64,000 nt of DNA, taken from positions 84,396 through 148,395 of the forward strand of contig NZ_CANLTL010000011.1 of assembly GCF_947494015.1 (NCBI RefSeq), in the 5' to 3' direction. The notes below the pieces were generated by a model, which worked only from the letters and a program-made list of their open reading frames with translations, was not told the origin of the DNA and ran no database searches. Positions 43,334-54,320 of the stretch are shown here, in pieces (the first letter of the stretch is position 1; every line of letters begins with the position of its first letter). A program made the translations under genes and the position numbers. This DNA is from an uncultured Cellulomonas sp. Lineage in GTDB: Bacteria > Actinomycetota > Actinomycetes > Actinomycetales > Cellulomonadaceae.

Positions 43334-45568
43334 TCAGTAGAAGAAGCCGAGGTGGTCCACGACGAGGTGGGTGCCCCAGGTCCCGACGGTGACCGTCACG
43401 GCCCCTCCCAGGGCGGGCAGCACCGTGGCGAGGTTCGGGGAGTCCTCGCCGGCGGCGAAGTTCAGGGTGGACGTGAGCGGCAGCTCGCCCACCCCGCTCC
43501 ATGCGGTCGCGTGCCCCCCACCCGAGGAGCCCGTCGCGGTGACGTTGACGACCTGCGCCACGCCGGGCGGCATCGACGTGCCGGGGACGACCAGCGCCTC
43601 ACCGGCCGCGACGGCGGCCCCCTCGCTGCGGCTGCCCGCCACTCGGCTGTCCGCCACCCGGGACGTCGGGACGGGCCGGAACCGCAGGCCGTCGGCGCGG
43701 GTGCCGTCGTCGTACCAGCCGGTGACGTCCACGACCAGGTGCGTCAGTCCCGCGCTGTTGCGCACCGCGATGCCCGGCTGCCCGTCCTCGTCCAGACTCA
43801 CCGGGACCACCGCGTGGTTGGCGACCGTCTGCCCCGGTGCGAAGTTGGCGTGGGACACGACCGGCGCCGCCGACTCGCCCGACCAGGCGGTGACGTGCCC
43901 GTGCTCGGTCGGTCCGGTAACGGTCAGGTTGACCTCGACCGCGACCACCTCGTTCCACACCACCCCGGGCGCGTCCATGGGCAGCCGCACCGTCTCGCCG
44001 GGCTGCAGCGGCCAGCGCTCCTCGCGGGTGTCCGACACCCTGACCGGTCGGGTCGGGTGGTAGCCGCCGCCGTGCTGCCCCTGCGGGCCGACGTAGTAGC
44101 CCTGGAGATCGGCCACGAGGTGGGTGGTCCCCAGGTTGTTGTACAGCGACACCCGGCCGTCCTCGCCGACCGGCACGACCACCTGGTTCGGGCGGGTCTG
44201 CCCCGGCACCACGTTGAGCGACGAGGTGCCCGTCATCGGGTCACCGGCGGGCCACACCCGCACGTGGGTGACCGCGGTGGGCTCCGTCGCCGTGACGTTG
44301 AGCAGCACAGCACGCACCCCGCGTGGGACGACCTGCCCCGGGCCGCCCGGGTCCATCGCCAGCGACGCGCCCGGTCCGAGCGCTCCGCGGTGACCACCGG
44401 TCCCGTCACGGGTGTCCAGCACCCGGACCGGGTCGACGGCCACGAACCTGCCGTCCTCGCCCACCGGCTCAGGCAGCGGCCCGGTCACGACCGGGTCGGA
44501 CGGCGTGCTCTGGGCACCGCCGTCCACGACGACGACGCGGTAGGTGTAGACCACACCGGTGCTCACGTCGGTGTCCGTCCAGGGCATCGGGACGTCGTGC
44601 GCGACCTCCACCTCCCCGCCACCACCGGCCGAGCGCAGCACGCGGTACGACGCGTTGGGCCGCGACGTGAGCAGCAGGACGCCGCCCCGCTGCGGCACCG
44701 CGGCGGCCCGCACGGGCTCCGGAGGGACGGGCATCGTGATCGGCGAGTACGCGGCGCCGCGCAGCGTCGCGTCGGGGGTGCGCAGGTGACCCGCGACACC
44801 GTGCACCCCGTCGGCGTGCACGCTCACCTCGACCTGGCAGCTGTCACCGGGCTGCAGGACGACACCGACGCACCCGTCGCGCCGGACGGCCAGGGACGCC
44901 TGCTCGGCGAGCACCGACCCCTGCGGCTCCCACACGCTGCGTCCGAGCGTCTGCGGCAGGCCGCCCGCGTTGGTCAGGGTGACGGCCCCGCGTACGGCCT
45001 CGCCGGCGGCGGTGCCGGGCACGCGCAGACCGGTCACCGCCGTGTGGTGGTACGGGACGTCGCTGTTCCACCGGATGGAGCCGGCCGTGGGCGCGCCCTC
45101 GTTGTCGCAGGTGAAGACGTAGTCCAGTGCCAGGCCGGTCAGCCGCCCGGCGGGCCCGCGGGAGAGCTCCAGGACGTCGATCACACCCGGATGGCTGCTG
45201 CAGCCGCGTGCGTCCCGGGCGAACCGCAGCCGCAGCACGTCCTCACGCTCCTGCCCGGTGACCGTGTGGCGACCCACCGTGAGAAGGGGCCGGTCCGCCG
45301 GCGCGATGAGCGTCAGCTCGGCCGCTCCGCCGGGAAGGCGGGCGTGGATCTGCACCCGGTCCCGGTCGGAGTCGTCCACCCACGCCTCGAACGGAGCCGG
45401 AGGCTCCCAACGCTCCGACCGGTGCTCGGCGAGCCAGCCGCCCGCCCCCAGCACCGTGAAGGCGTCGTCGGACGTCGTGGCGGCCGCGGCGCCGGGCGCG
45501 GGGCCGACGAGGAGCACGGCGAGGACGGCGAGCGCGGTCGTCGCGCGGCGACGGGGACCGGAGGTCAT
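43334..45568 (-). CDS. Large secreted multi-repeat protein, paralog A
   Basis: 744 residues. A signal peptide (1-30, ends GAAAA) precedes a beta-rich domain (about 35-275) and a fibronectin-like module (about 285-350, YTYRVVVVDGG). Three related modules follow (about 374-492, 503-620, 628-744). Module hallmarks are VRVLDTRDG, VLLNVTATE, LNVVPGQTRPNQVVVPV and THLVADLQGYY; the last module ends the protein with THLVVDHLGFFY. The modules resemble secreted RVLDTR/GYY repeats seen in other actinobacteria, with unknown function and no enzyme motif. It is a tandem duplicate of the next gene. Confidence 0.82.
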   Translation of the reverse strand: MTSGPRRRATTALAVLAVLLVGPAPGAAAATTSDDAFTVLGAGGWLAEHRSERWEPPAPFEAWVDDSDRDRVQIHARLPGGAAELTLIAPADRPLLTVGRHTVTGQEREDVLRLRFARDARGCSSHPGVIDVLELSRGPAGRLTGLALDYVFTCDNEGAPTAGSIRWNSDVPYHHTAVTGLRVPGTAAGEAVRGAVTLTNAGGLPQTLGRSVWEPQGSVLAEQASLAVRRDGCVGVVLQPGDSCQVEVSVHADGVHGVAGHLRTPDATLRGAAYSPITMPVPPEPVRAAAVPQRGGVLLLTSRPNASYRVLRSAGGGGEVEVAHDVPMPWTDTDVSTGVVYTYRVVVVDGGAQSTPSDPVVTGPLPEPVGEDGRFVAVDPVRVLDTRDGTGGHRGALGPGASLAMDPGGPGQVVPRGVRAVLLNVTATEPTAVTHVRVWPAGDPMTGTSSLNVVPGQTRPNQVVVPVGEDGRVSLYNNLGTTHLVADLQGYYVGPQGQHGGGYHPTRPVRVSDTREERWPLQPGETVRLPMDAPGVVWNEVVAVEVNLTVTGPTEHGHVTAWSGESAAPVVSHANFAPGQTVANHAVVPVSLDEDGQPGIAVRNSAGLTHLVVDVTGWYDDGTRADGLRFRPVPTSRVADSRVAGSRSEGAAVAAGEALVVPGTSMPPGVAQVVNVTATGSSGGGHATAWSGVGELPLTSTLNFAAGEDSPNLATVLPALGGAVTVTVGTWGTHLVVDHLGFFY

Positions 45569-45684
45569 GCCCGTGAACCTAGGGCGGCCGGGCGGTCGGT
45601 GGGGGCCCATCGCTGCGCGCATCTGCACCGTCACCCCGTCGTGGTGGTCGCCGCGTCGTGGTCCAGCGACCACGAGCGGCGGCG

Positions 45685-47958
45685 TCAGTAGAAGTAGCCG
45701 AGGTGGTCGACGACCACGTGGACGCCGCTGGTCCCGACCGTCACCGCGAACGACCCCTCCGCGGCGGTCCGGGCCGTGGTGAGCGTGCTCCCGTCCGCAC
45801 GCCCGAAGTTGACCGTCGAGGTGGGCGGGAGCTCGCCGTCCCCGCTCCACGCCGTCAGGTGGCCGCCGGCGCGCGCCCCGGTGGCGGTGACGTTGACGAC
45901 CTGCGCGGGAGCCGGCGGCAGCATCGCAGGCGGCACGACGACCGCCTGCCCCGGCTCGGCGCGCAGCCCGCCCGGCCTCGACCGCGTGTCGAGCAGGCGC
46001 ATCGCAGGCGTCGGGCGGTAGCGCAGACCCGGCTCCACGACGTCGCCGATCCCGTCGTCGTCGGGCGGGGCGGCGTCGGCGTCGTACCAGCCGAGGACGT
46101 CGATGACGACGTCGGGAGCACCGTTCCCATAGGTCACCGCGATCACCGGCTCGCCGTCGAGGTTGCGGGACACCGGCACGACGGCGTGGTTGGCGATGGT
46201 CTGCCCCGGCTCGAAGTTCACGTTCGACACCACGGGCGCGGCTCCCACCCCGGACCACGCCGTCAGGTGCCCGGGAGCGTTCGGACCGGTCACGGTGAGG
46301 GTCACCTCGACCGCTGTCGCCTCGGTCCACGGCACGTCGCGGTGGCCCACGGTGGCCCAGGTGACCGCACCGGGCCCCCGGGGGAGCCAGGTCCGATCAC
46401 GGGTGTCCAGCACCCGGGTCGGGTCCACCGGGTGGTAGCCACCACCGTGCGGGCCGTCGGCCGTGGAGTAGAAGCCCTGGACGTCCACGACGACGTGCGT
46501 GGCACCCGCGTCGTTGATCAGCTCCACCTCGCCGTCGTCGCCCAGCGGGACCACCACCTGGTTGGCCCGGCTCGCCACCGGGACGAGGTTGAGCGACGAC
46601 GTCTCCGGGCGCCGTCGGCCCGCGGGCCACACCCGCAGGTGCGTCACCGCGGTGGCCTCCGTCCCGGTGACGTTGAGCAGCACGGCCGAGACCCCGGTGG
46701 TGGGCACCTGCCCGCCGGCCGCCGGGTCGAACCGCAGCGTCCGGCCCGGGCCGACGGGTCCGCGCGGGGCGCCGACGCCGGATCGCGTGTCCAGGACCCG
46801 CACCGGCCCGACCGGCACGAACGTGCCCTCCTCCCCGACGGGCACCGGCAGGGGTCCGGTGGAGACCGCGTTCGACGGCTCGCCCGCCAGGCCCCCGGAC
46901 TGCGGGACGACGCGGTAGGTGTAGACGGTGCCGGGCGTCACCGAACGGTCGGTCCACGGCAGGGCGACCTGCGAGGCGACCTCGGTCTCGCGACCGTCCG
47001 CGGTGGCCCGCCGGACCGCGTACGTCGGGTTGTCCCCCACCGCGGACAGCTCCACACCGCCCCGGCGAGGCGTGGCGGCGAGCGTCGCCGGTCCCGGCCC
47101 GGGCACCGCCCGCACCCGGACGAGCGACAGCGCGACGCCCCGCGGCGTGCCGTCCGGGGTGGCCAGGTACCCCTCGGTGCTGCGCAGGTCGTCCACGCGG
47201 ACGGCGACCTCCACGGTGCACGACGCACCGGGCGCCAGGGTCACTCCGGCACACCCGTCCCGGGTCACCCGGGGACGGGACTGGACGGCGTGCAGGCGGA
47301 GGTCGGGCAGCCAGCTCGTCGCCCCCAGGGTCTGCGGCACGGTCCCGTCGTTCGTCAGCGTCACCGAGCCCGCAACGGTCTGCCGCGGCCCGACGTCGGG
47401 CGGGGTGAACGACGTGACCGCGGTGTACGCGTACGGGACGTCGCTGTTCCAGCGCAGGGACCCGGTGACCGGGTCCTCGTCCTCGCCCTGGCAGGTGATG
47501 CTGTAGTCGACGGCGAGGCTCGTCAGCGTGCCGTCCGCGTCACGGGTGAGCCCCAGGACGTCGAACGAGCCGGTGCTGTTGTTGCACCCGCGCGAGTGGA
47601 TGCCCAGGTCGAGCGTGGCGTCCGCCGGGCCCCCGAGACCACGCGTGCTGTAGTGCCCGGGCTCCAGGCGTGGGCGACCCTCGGGCGCGGCGATCCGCAG
47701 GTCCACCCACGGCGTGCTGCCGTCGGCCGTGGTCAGGCCGAGGTGGTCACGTCCGGTGCCCGCCGGGACCCGCACCCACCAGGCGTCGGGCGGGCCGAAG
47801 TCCGCCGTGCCGTACCTCAGCAGCCACCCACGCTCGCCCAGGACGGTCAGCACGTCGTGCCGGGCCGGCTCGGCACCCGCGGCCGGGACGGCCCACCCGG
47901 TCGCGAGCGCCAGGACGGCCAGCAGCGCGGTCGTGGCGCGGCGCAGGGAGAGGTGCAT
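45685..47958 (-). CDS. Large secreted multi-repeat protein, paralog B
   Basis: 757 residues with the same layout as its neighbour: signal peptide (1-29), beta-rich domain (about 35-285), fibronectin-like module (about 290-355), and three modules (about 380-497, 510-625, 645-757) with VRVLDTRSG, VLLNVTGTE, LNLVPVASRANQVVVPL and VVVDVQGFY. It ends VVVDHLGYFY. Shared motifs such as RWNSDVPY and LPQTLG-type strands show a duplication. Two Cys pairs in the first domain (RGCNNSTG, TCQGED, DGCAGVTL, ASCTVEV) probably form disulfides. Confidence 0.82.
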   Translation of the reverse strand: MHLSLRRATTALLAVLALATGWAVPAAGAEPARHDVLTVLGERGWLLRYGTADFGPPDAWWVRVPAGTGRDHLGLTTADGSTPWVDLRIAAPEGRPRLEPGHYSTRGLGGPADATLDLGIHSRGCNNSTGSFDVLGLTRDADGTLTSLAVDYSITCQGEDEDPVTGSLRWNSDVPYAYTAVTSFTPPDVGPRQTVAGSVTLTNDGTVPQTLGATSWLPDLRLHAVQSRPRVTRDGCAGVTLAPGASCTVEVAVRVDDLRSTEGYLATPDGTPRGVALSLVRVRAVPGPGPATLAATPRRGGVELSAVGDNPTYAVRRATADGRETEVASQVALPWTDRSVTPGTVYTYRVVPQSGGLAGEPSNAVSTGPLPVPVGEEGTFVPVGPVRVLDTRSGVGAPRGPVGPGRTLRFDPAAGGQVPTTGVSAVLLNVTGTEATAVTHLRVWPAGRRRPETSSLNLVPVASRANQVVVPLGDDGEVELINDAGATHVVVDVQGFYSTADGPHGGGYHPVDPTRVLDTRDRTWLPRGPGAVTWATVGHRDVPWTEATAVEVTLTVTGPNAPGHLTAWSGVGAAPVVSNVNFEPGQTIANHAVVPVSRNLDGEPVIAVTYGNGAPDVVIDVLGWYDADAAPPDDDGIGDVVEPGLRYRPTPAMRLLDTRSRPGGLRAEPGQAVVVPPAMLPPAPAQVVNVTATGARAGGHLTAWSGDGELPPTSTVNFGRADGSTLTTARTAAEGSFAVTVGTSGVHVVVDHLGYFY

Positions 47959-48103
47959 GGGCCGACAGTAGGGGCACCGCCGGTCCCCGGGCGGGGCACC
48001 GCGGGCACCCGACGCGTTCCACCCGAACGAACGACCGACCGGGTTGCCCGGACCGCGACGGCGAGGGCACCCGGGGGGTCACCCGGCCGGGCGCCCGACC
48101 TCT

Positions 48104-48747
48104 TCAGCGGGCGACGCGACGCTCCGGCCAGGGTGCGTCGGCAGGGCGCAGCGTCGACCACCCGGCCGCCCGGGCGGCGTGCGCCGCCAGGATCCCGACC
48201 ACCGCGGACGGGTTGTGCAGCGCGCCGGACAGCACGAGGGTGACCGCCTCGTCGAGCGGCACCCACCGCGCCTCCATGTCGCGCTCCTCGTCCTCGCGGT
48301 CGAACCGCTCCCCCTCGGGCACCGGCACGAGGTCCCGGGCGAGGTACACCCGGATCGCCTCGCTGGTGCTGCCGGGCGAGGTGAGGTAGTCCGCCAGCAC
48401 GTCCCAGCGCCCGGCGGTCAGGTCCGCCTCCTCGGCGAGCTCGCGGGCCGCGGCGTCGCGGGGGGCCTCCCCGTCGACGTCCAGCAGCCCGGCGGGTGGC
48501 TCCCACAGCGTGTGCCGCACCGGGTGGCGGTACTGGCTCAGCAGCAGCACCCGCTCCTGCTCGTCCAGCACGACGACGGCGACCGCGCCGGTGTGCCGGA
48601 CGAACTCGCGCCGCACCACGTCCGACTCGCCGTCGGAGCCGTCGCCGCTCAGCGCCACCCGCTCGGCGACGACGTCGAACACCATGCCGTCGTGGATCAG
48701 CTCGGTGGCGAGCACGGGGCGCTCGTCCGGGCGGTCGGCGACCGTCA

Positions 48748-48748
<1 letters not shown>
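48104..48748 (-). CDS. NUDIX hydrolase (ADP-ribose pyrophosphatase-like)
   Basis: 214 residues. The Nudix box GLLDVDGEAPRDAAARELAE is at about 86-105, continuing EADL, with the usual Gx5Ex7REUxEExGU spacing. It is positioned like Rv1700 of mycobacteria, an ADP-ribose pyrophosphatase. The ATG overlaps the pyrG stop by 1 bp (TGATG). Confidence 0.9.
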
Positions 48749-50427
<1,679 letters not shown>

Positions 50428-50534
50428 GGGCTTCGACTGTACGGCACCGCGGCCGCACCGGGCGAGACGATCCGGCCGTGACGGCGGACACGGGGCCCCG
50501 CCGACGACGCCGGGACGCGCCCGGAGCGCGCCGC

Positions 50535-51701
50535 TCAGGCGTCGTAGACCCGGCGCAGCTGCTCGACGACGGCGGCCACGTCCGGCAGCTCGGCGGCGCG
50601 TCGCCCAGCGGCCGCACGCAGCCTGTCGCGGCGCGGGCGGTCGTCGAGCAGCGCCCGGACCGCGCCCGCGACCGCAGCCGCGTCCCCCACCGGCACGAGC
50701 ACCGCGCCGTCGTCGCCGGTCACCTCCCGCGTGCCGCCGGCGTCGGTGGCGACGACGGCGGCGCCCAGCTGCAGGGCCTCCTGCACGGCGATGGGCTGGC
50801 CCTCCCACACCGCCGTGCTGACGACGACGTCGGCCGCGGCCAGCAGGTCGGGCACGTCGCTGCGCCGTCCCAGCAGCCGGACGGGCAGGCGCTCGTCGCC
50901 GATCCGGGCCGCGAGCGCGTCATGCAGCGGGCCGTCGCCGGCCACCACCCAGACCAGCCCCCGCGGAGGCGCGGAGAAGACGCCGGGCACGACGAGCCGT
51001 CTGGCGGCGTCGAGCAGCGTGTCCAGGCCCTTCTGCGGGGCGAGCCGGGCGACCGTGACCAGGAGATGGTCGGTGCCCGGGACGCCCAGGGCCTCGCGCA
51101 CCGCGGCGGCGTCGGCGGGCGTCCGGGGCCGGGACGGAGCCGGCACCAGGGCCCGCTCGGCGGTCCGCGCGCCGAGCGCCCGGGCCCGGTCGACGAGGTC
51201 ACCGGACACGCCGAGGACCTTGTCGGCCCCCCGGGCCACCACCCGCTCCAGGACGGCCGAGACGGTCCGCACCGCCCGGCCGCCGACCGGCAGGTTGTGC
51301 AGGGTCACCACGACCCGCGGCCGGCGAGCACCGGGCAGACCCCGGGTGGCGAGGACGGCGAGGGCACCGGCGCGCAGCCCGTGCGCGTGCAGGACGTGCG
51401 CACCGGCGGCCAGCGCGCGCAGGCGCCGGATCGCGGCGAGGTCGGCCGGGCGTGGCCGGTCGGCGATCTCCACGGGCCGGAACACGACCGGGCCGGCGGG
51501 TGGTGCGACGTCGTCGGCCAGGGCGGCCGGGCCGGCGACGTGCACGGTCCAGCCCGGGCCGCCCGGGCCCACCGCACCGAGCACCTCACCGAGCTGGCGG
51601 ACGTGGCGGGCCACCCCGCCCGCGCTCGACCCCAGCACCTGCAGCACGCGCACCGGCTCACGCTCCGGCACCGGCACCTGCATCGCGTCCTGCACGATCA
51701 C
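50535..51701 (-). CDS. GT4-family glycosyltransferase
   Basis: 388 residues, GT-B fold. The first half has [20 protein letters not shown] and [20 protein letters not shown]; the second has [20 protein letters not shown] (phosphate-binding residues) and [20 protein letters not shown] with the donor Glu. The sugar and acceptor are unknown. GTG start overlapping the MurJ-like stop by 4 bp, so it follows the flippase in one operon with the MraY-like gene and steB. Confidence 0.88.
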   Translation of the reverse strand: MIVQDAMQVPVPEREPVRVLQVLGSSAGGVARHVRQLGEVLGAVGPGGPGWTVHVAGPAALADDVAPPAGPVVFRPVEIADRPRPADLAAIRRLRALAAGAHVLHAHGLRAGALAVLATRGLPGARRPRVVVTLHNLPVGGRAVRTVSAVLERVVARGADKVLGVSGDLVDRARALGARTAERALVPAPSRPRTPADAAAVREALGVPGTDHLLVTVARLAPQKGLDTLLDAARRLVVPGVFSAPPRGLVWVVAGDGPLHDALAARIGDERLPVRLLGRRSDVPDLLAAADVVVSTAVWEGQPIAVQEALQLGAAVVATDAGGTREVTGDDGAVLVPVGDAAAVAGAVRALLDDRPRRDRLRAAAGRRAAELPDVAAVVEQLRRVYDA

Positions 51702-53410
51702 ACCTCCACCCGGTCGGGGCCGCCCGAGCCCAGGTCGTCGCCGTCCGGGGCGGCCAGGTCGCGGTCGGCGTCCCGCAGCCCCCGGACGGTGCCGCGGTCG
51801 AGCATCCCGGTGGCGATCGCGACGAGGGTCGCGGCGAGCACCGCACCGGCGGCCCCGGCTCCGATCGCGACCGCCACGCCCGAGCCCGCCACCCCGGGCC
51901 CGGCCGCGCCCAGGATCGCATCGGTCACCCGGCGTCCCACCACGCCGGCGACGACGCCGGCCACGACGAGCACCACGACGGTGCGCGGCATCCCGGACAG
52001 GGCCGGCGGACCGGCGGCGCGGCGCAGAGCCACCAGCAGCGCCACGCCGGCCAGCGTCATCCCGATCGTGGTGCCGGCGCCGAGTGCCAGCAGGGTCGAC
52101 GGACCGTCAGGGGCGTCGTCCACCAGCGCCCAGCACAGGACCACCGAGACCACCACGACGGTCAGCCAGCCCGCAGCCGTCGCGAGCACGGCGGGCCGGC
52201 TCCGCTCGAGCGCGTACAGCGAGCGTGAGACGTGGAACACCAGGGCGTACCCCAGCAGGCCGGGAGCCATCCAGGTGAGGGCGGGGCCCATCGCCAGGGC
52301 GAGTGCCGGGTCGCCGCGGCCGATCGCCCGGAAGAGCTCACCGACGGCGGGGGCGGCCGCGGCGAGCGCCGCCGCCCCGACCGCCGCCACCGCGAGCACC
52401 GCCCGGGTCGTGGCGGCCGCGAGCCGTCCGTAGCCGGGCAGGTCCGCGGTCGCGGCCCGGGCCGCCAGCCGCGGGAAGGTGCTCGTGGCGAGCGGGACCG
52501 CGAGGACCGCGTACGGCAGGTAGTAGACCGCCTGGGTGTAGAGGAACACGGGGTACGTGCCGGTGCCGCCGGCGGAGTTCGCGAGCAGCAGCACCGCGAG
52601 CACCGCGGCCTGCTGGGCCAGCAGCGCACCGATCCCGGCCGCCGCCAGCGCGCGGGCGCGCACGGCGACGCCGGCGGGGAACCGCAGGGTCGGTCGCAGC
52701 CGGACCCCGGTGCGGCGCAGCGGCACGAGCAGCGGCAGGCTCATGGCCGCGACCCCGGCCGTCGTGCCCCACCCCAGCCAGGCCAGGGCCGACGCCGGGA
52801 CCCGTGAGGGGTCGTCGACCTCACCGCCGGACAGCGCTCCGAAGACGACGTACGCCGTGATGACGACCACGCTGGAGAAGACCGGGGCGAGGGCCGGCCA
52901 GAAGAACTGCCGGTGCGCCTGGAGGACGCCCACCAGCACCACGCCCAGCCCGTACAGCGGGACCTGGACGGCGAACACGAGGATGAACCAGCGCACGAGG
53001 GCCTGGGTGCCGCCCGCGCCGTCGCCTGCTCCGTCGCCCGGGGTGAGCAGCGCCGCCAGCGGGTCGGCCAGGAGCGTCAGGCCGACCGCGAGCGGGACCA
53101 GGACGAGCAGCGCCCACCCCAGCATGGCCGAGGCGATGCGGTCGACGTCCGCCCGCAGGTTCTTCGCGATGGGACCGGCGACCAGCGGGATCAACGCCCC
53201 GGCGAGGGCGCCACCGGCCGCCACCTCGAAGAGCACGTTGGGCAGCGTGTTGGCGCTGGTGTAGGCATCGCCGATGGCCCCGTACCCGACGGTGCTCGAC
53301 TGGACGAGCCAGCGTCCGAACCCCAGCACCCGGCTGAGCACCGTGACGACGGCGATCAGCGCCGCAGCCCCGGCGAGTCCGGTGAGCGCCTGCCGCGCCC
53401 GCGGGGTCAC
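51698..53410 (-). CDS. MurJ/MviN-type lipid flippase
   Basis: 570 residues with 14 or so membrane helices. The opening ALIAVVTVLSRVLGFGRWLV and the stretch TLPNVLFEVAAGGALAGALI (varied MVF motif) fit the MurJ branch, as does VPLYGLGVVLVGVLQAHRQF. It should flip a polyprenyl-linked sugar across the membrane. A true housekeeping murJ usually sits elsewhere in these genomes (near trxA), so this may be a second, specialised copy; this is inference. It overlaps its neighbours by 4 bp on each side. Confidence 0.87.
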   Translation of the reverse strand: MTPRARQALTGLAGAAALIAVVTVLSRVLGFGRWLVQSSTVGYGAIGDAYTSANTLPNVLFEVAAGGALAGALIPLVAGPIAKNLRADVDRIASAMLGWALLVLVPLAVGLTLLADPLAALLTPGDGAGDGAGGTQALVRWFILVFAVQVPLYGLGVVLVGVLQAHRQFFWPALAPVFSSVVVITAYVVFGALSGGEVDDPSRVPASALAWLGWGTTAGVAAMSLPLLVPLRRTGVRLRPTLRFPAGVAVRARALAAAGIGALLAQQAAVLAVLLLANSAGGTGTYPVFLYTQAVYYLPYAVLAVPLATSTFPRLAARAATADLPGYGRLAAATTRAVLAVAAVGAAALAAAAPAVGELFRAIGRGDPALALAMGPALTWMAPGLLGYALVFHVSRSLYALERSRPAVLATAAGWLTVVVVSVVLCWALVDDAPDGPSTLLALGAGTTIGMTLAGVALLVALRRAAGPPALSGMPRTVVVLVVAGVVAGVVGRRVTDAILGAAGPGVAGSGVAVAIGAGAAGAVLAATLVAIATGMLDRGTVRGLRDADRDLAAPDGDDLGSGGPDRVEV

Positions 53411-54318
53411 GCCGGCGCGTCCGGCACGAGCGGGCTCGCCACCGTGCCCCCCTCGACCGCGGGACGGCCCCAGTCGTCGAGCTCGCGCAGCACCGGGTGC
53501 CGCGCGATCACCTCGGTGAAGCTCACCCGCTCGCTCGCCAAGGTCAGCGCCAGCACACCGGCGAGGACGGTGAGCCGCACGGGACGCGGAGCGTCGACGA
53601 CGCACGCGGTGCCGAGCAGGGCACCGACGGCGTTCGCGCCGCCGTCGCCGAGCATGTCCCGGCCGGCCAGGTCGTCCGGCATGGCCGCGACCGCGGCGCC
53701 CACGACCGAGCCGGCCAGGCCCGCACCGCGCCCGCCGGCGAGGGCGAGGGGTCCGGCGCACAGGGCGGCGGCCTTGAGAGCCCGTCCGGGGCGCAGGTCG
53801 AGCAGGTTGGCCAGGTTGGCGGCGCCGGCGACCAGCGCACCGGACGCCAGCACGTCCAGCGCCCACGTCCGTCGCGAGGACCCAGGCCCACGTGGCGTGG
53901 CGACCGCGGCGGCCACCAGGGCGGTCGCGCCGATGCCCAGCACCTTCAGCCCGCCGGTGGTGAGACGTCCGTGGGCCAGCGCGCCGAGGTGGCCGCGCAG
54001 CCCCTTGGCCCGGTCCGCGGGGTCCTCGGTCAGGTCGTCGACCAGGCCGAACGCGGCGCCGCCGGCCGTTGCGACGGTCGCGGCGGCGGCCGCGCGCAGG
54101 CTGCCCCCACCGACGAGTCCGCCCGCGAGCAGACCGGCTGCCACGGCCGGCCCCTCGAGCAGGCTCACCGGCCTGCCCCGGTGGTTCGTCCGGGTCCAGC
54201 GCTCGGCGGTGCCGAGCGGAGTGCCACCGCTCCCGGTCCGTGCGGTCAGGAGGGTCCGGGCCCGACGGGTCACCCCGTGGGCGACGGCGCCGGCGAGCAG
54301 CGGTCGGGGCGTGGTCAC
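53407..54318 (-). CDS. MraY/WecA-like phospho-sugar polyprenyl transferase
   Basis: 303 residues with about eight hydrophobic segments. The superfamily motifs are present in altered form: FGLVDDLTED (the DD motif), NLANLLDLRPGRALK (N-x-x-N-x-x-D) and MLGDGGANAVGALLG. The usual C-terminal His motif is not obvious; the protein ends SFTEVIARHPVLRELDDWGR instead. It could attach a sugar-phosphate to a lipid carrier. It is followed by the MurJ-like gene (4-bp overlap) and preceded by steB (2-bp gap). Confidence 0.75.
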   Translation of the reverse strand: MTTPRPLLAGAVAHGVTRRARTLLTARTGSGGTPLGTAERWTRTNHRGRPVSLLEGPAVAAGLLAGGLVGGGSLRAAAAATVATAGGAAFGLVDDLTEDPADRAKGLRGHLGALAHGRLTTGGLKVLGIGATALVAAAVATPRGPGSSRRTWALDVLASGALVAGAANLANLLDLRPGRALKAAALCAGPLALAGGRGAGLAGSVVGAAVAAMPDDLAGRDMLGDGGANAVGALLGTACVVDAPRPVRLTVLAGVLALTLASERVSFTEVIARHPVLRELDDWGRPAVEGGTVASPLVPDAPA

Positions 54319-54320
54319 GG

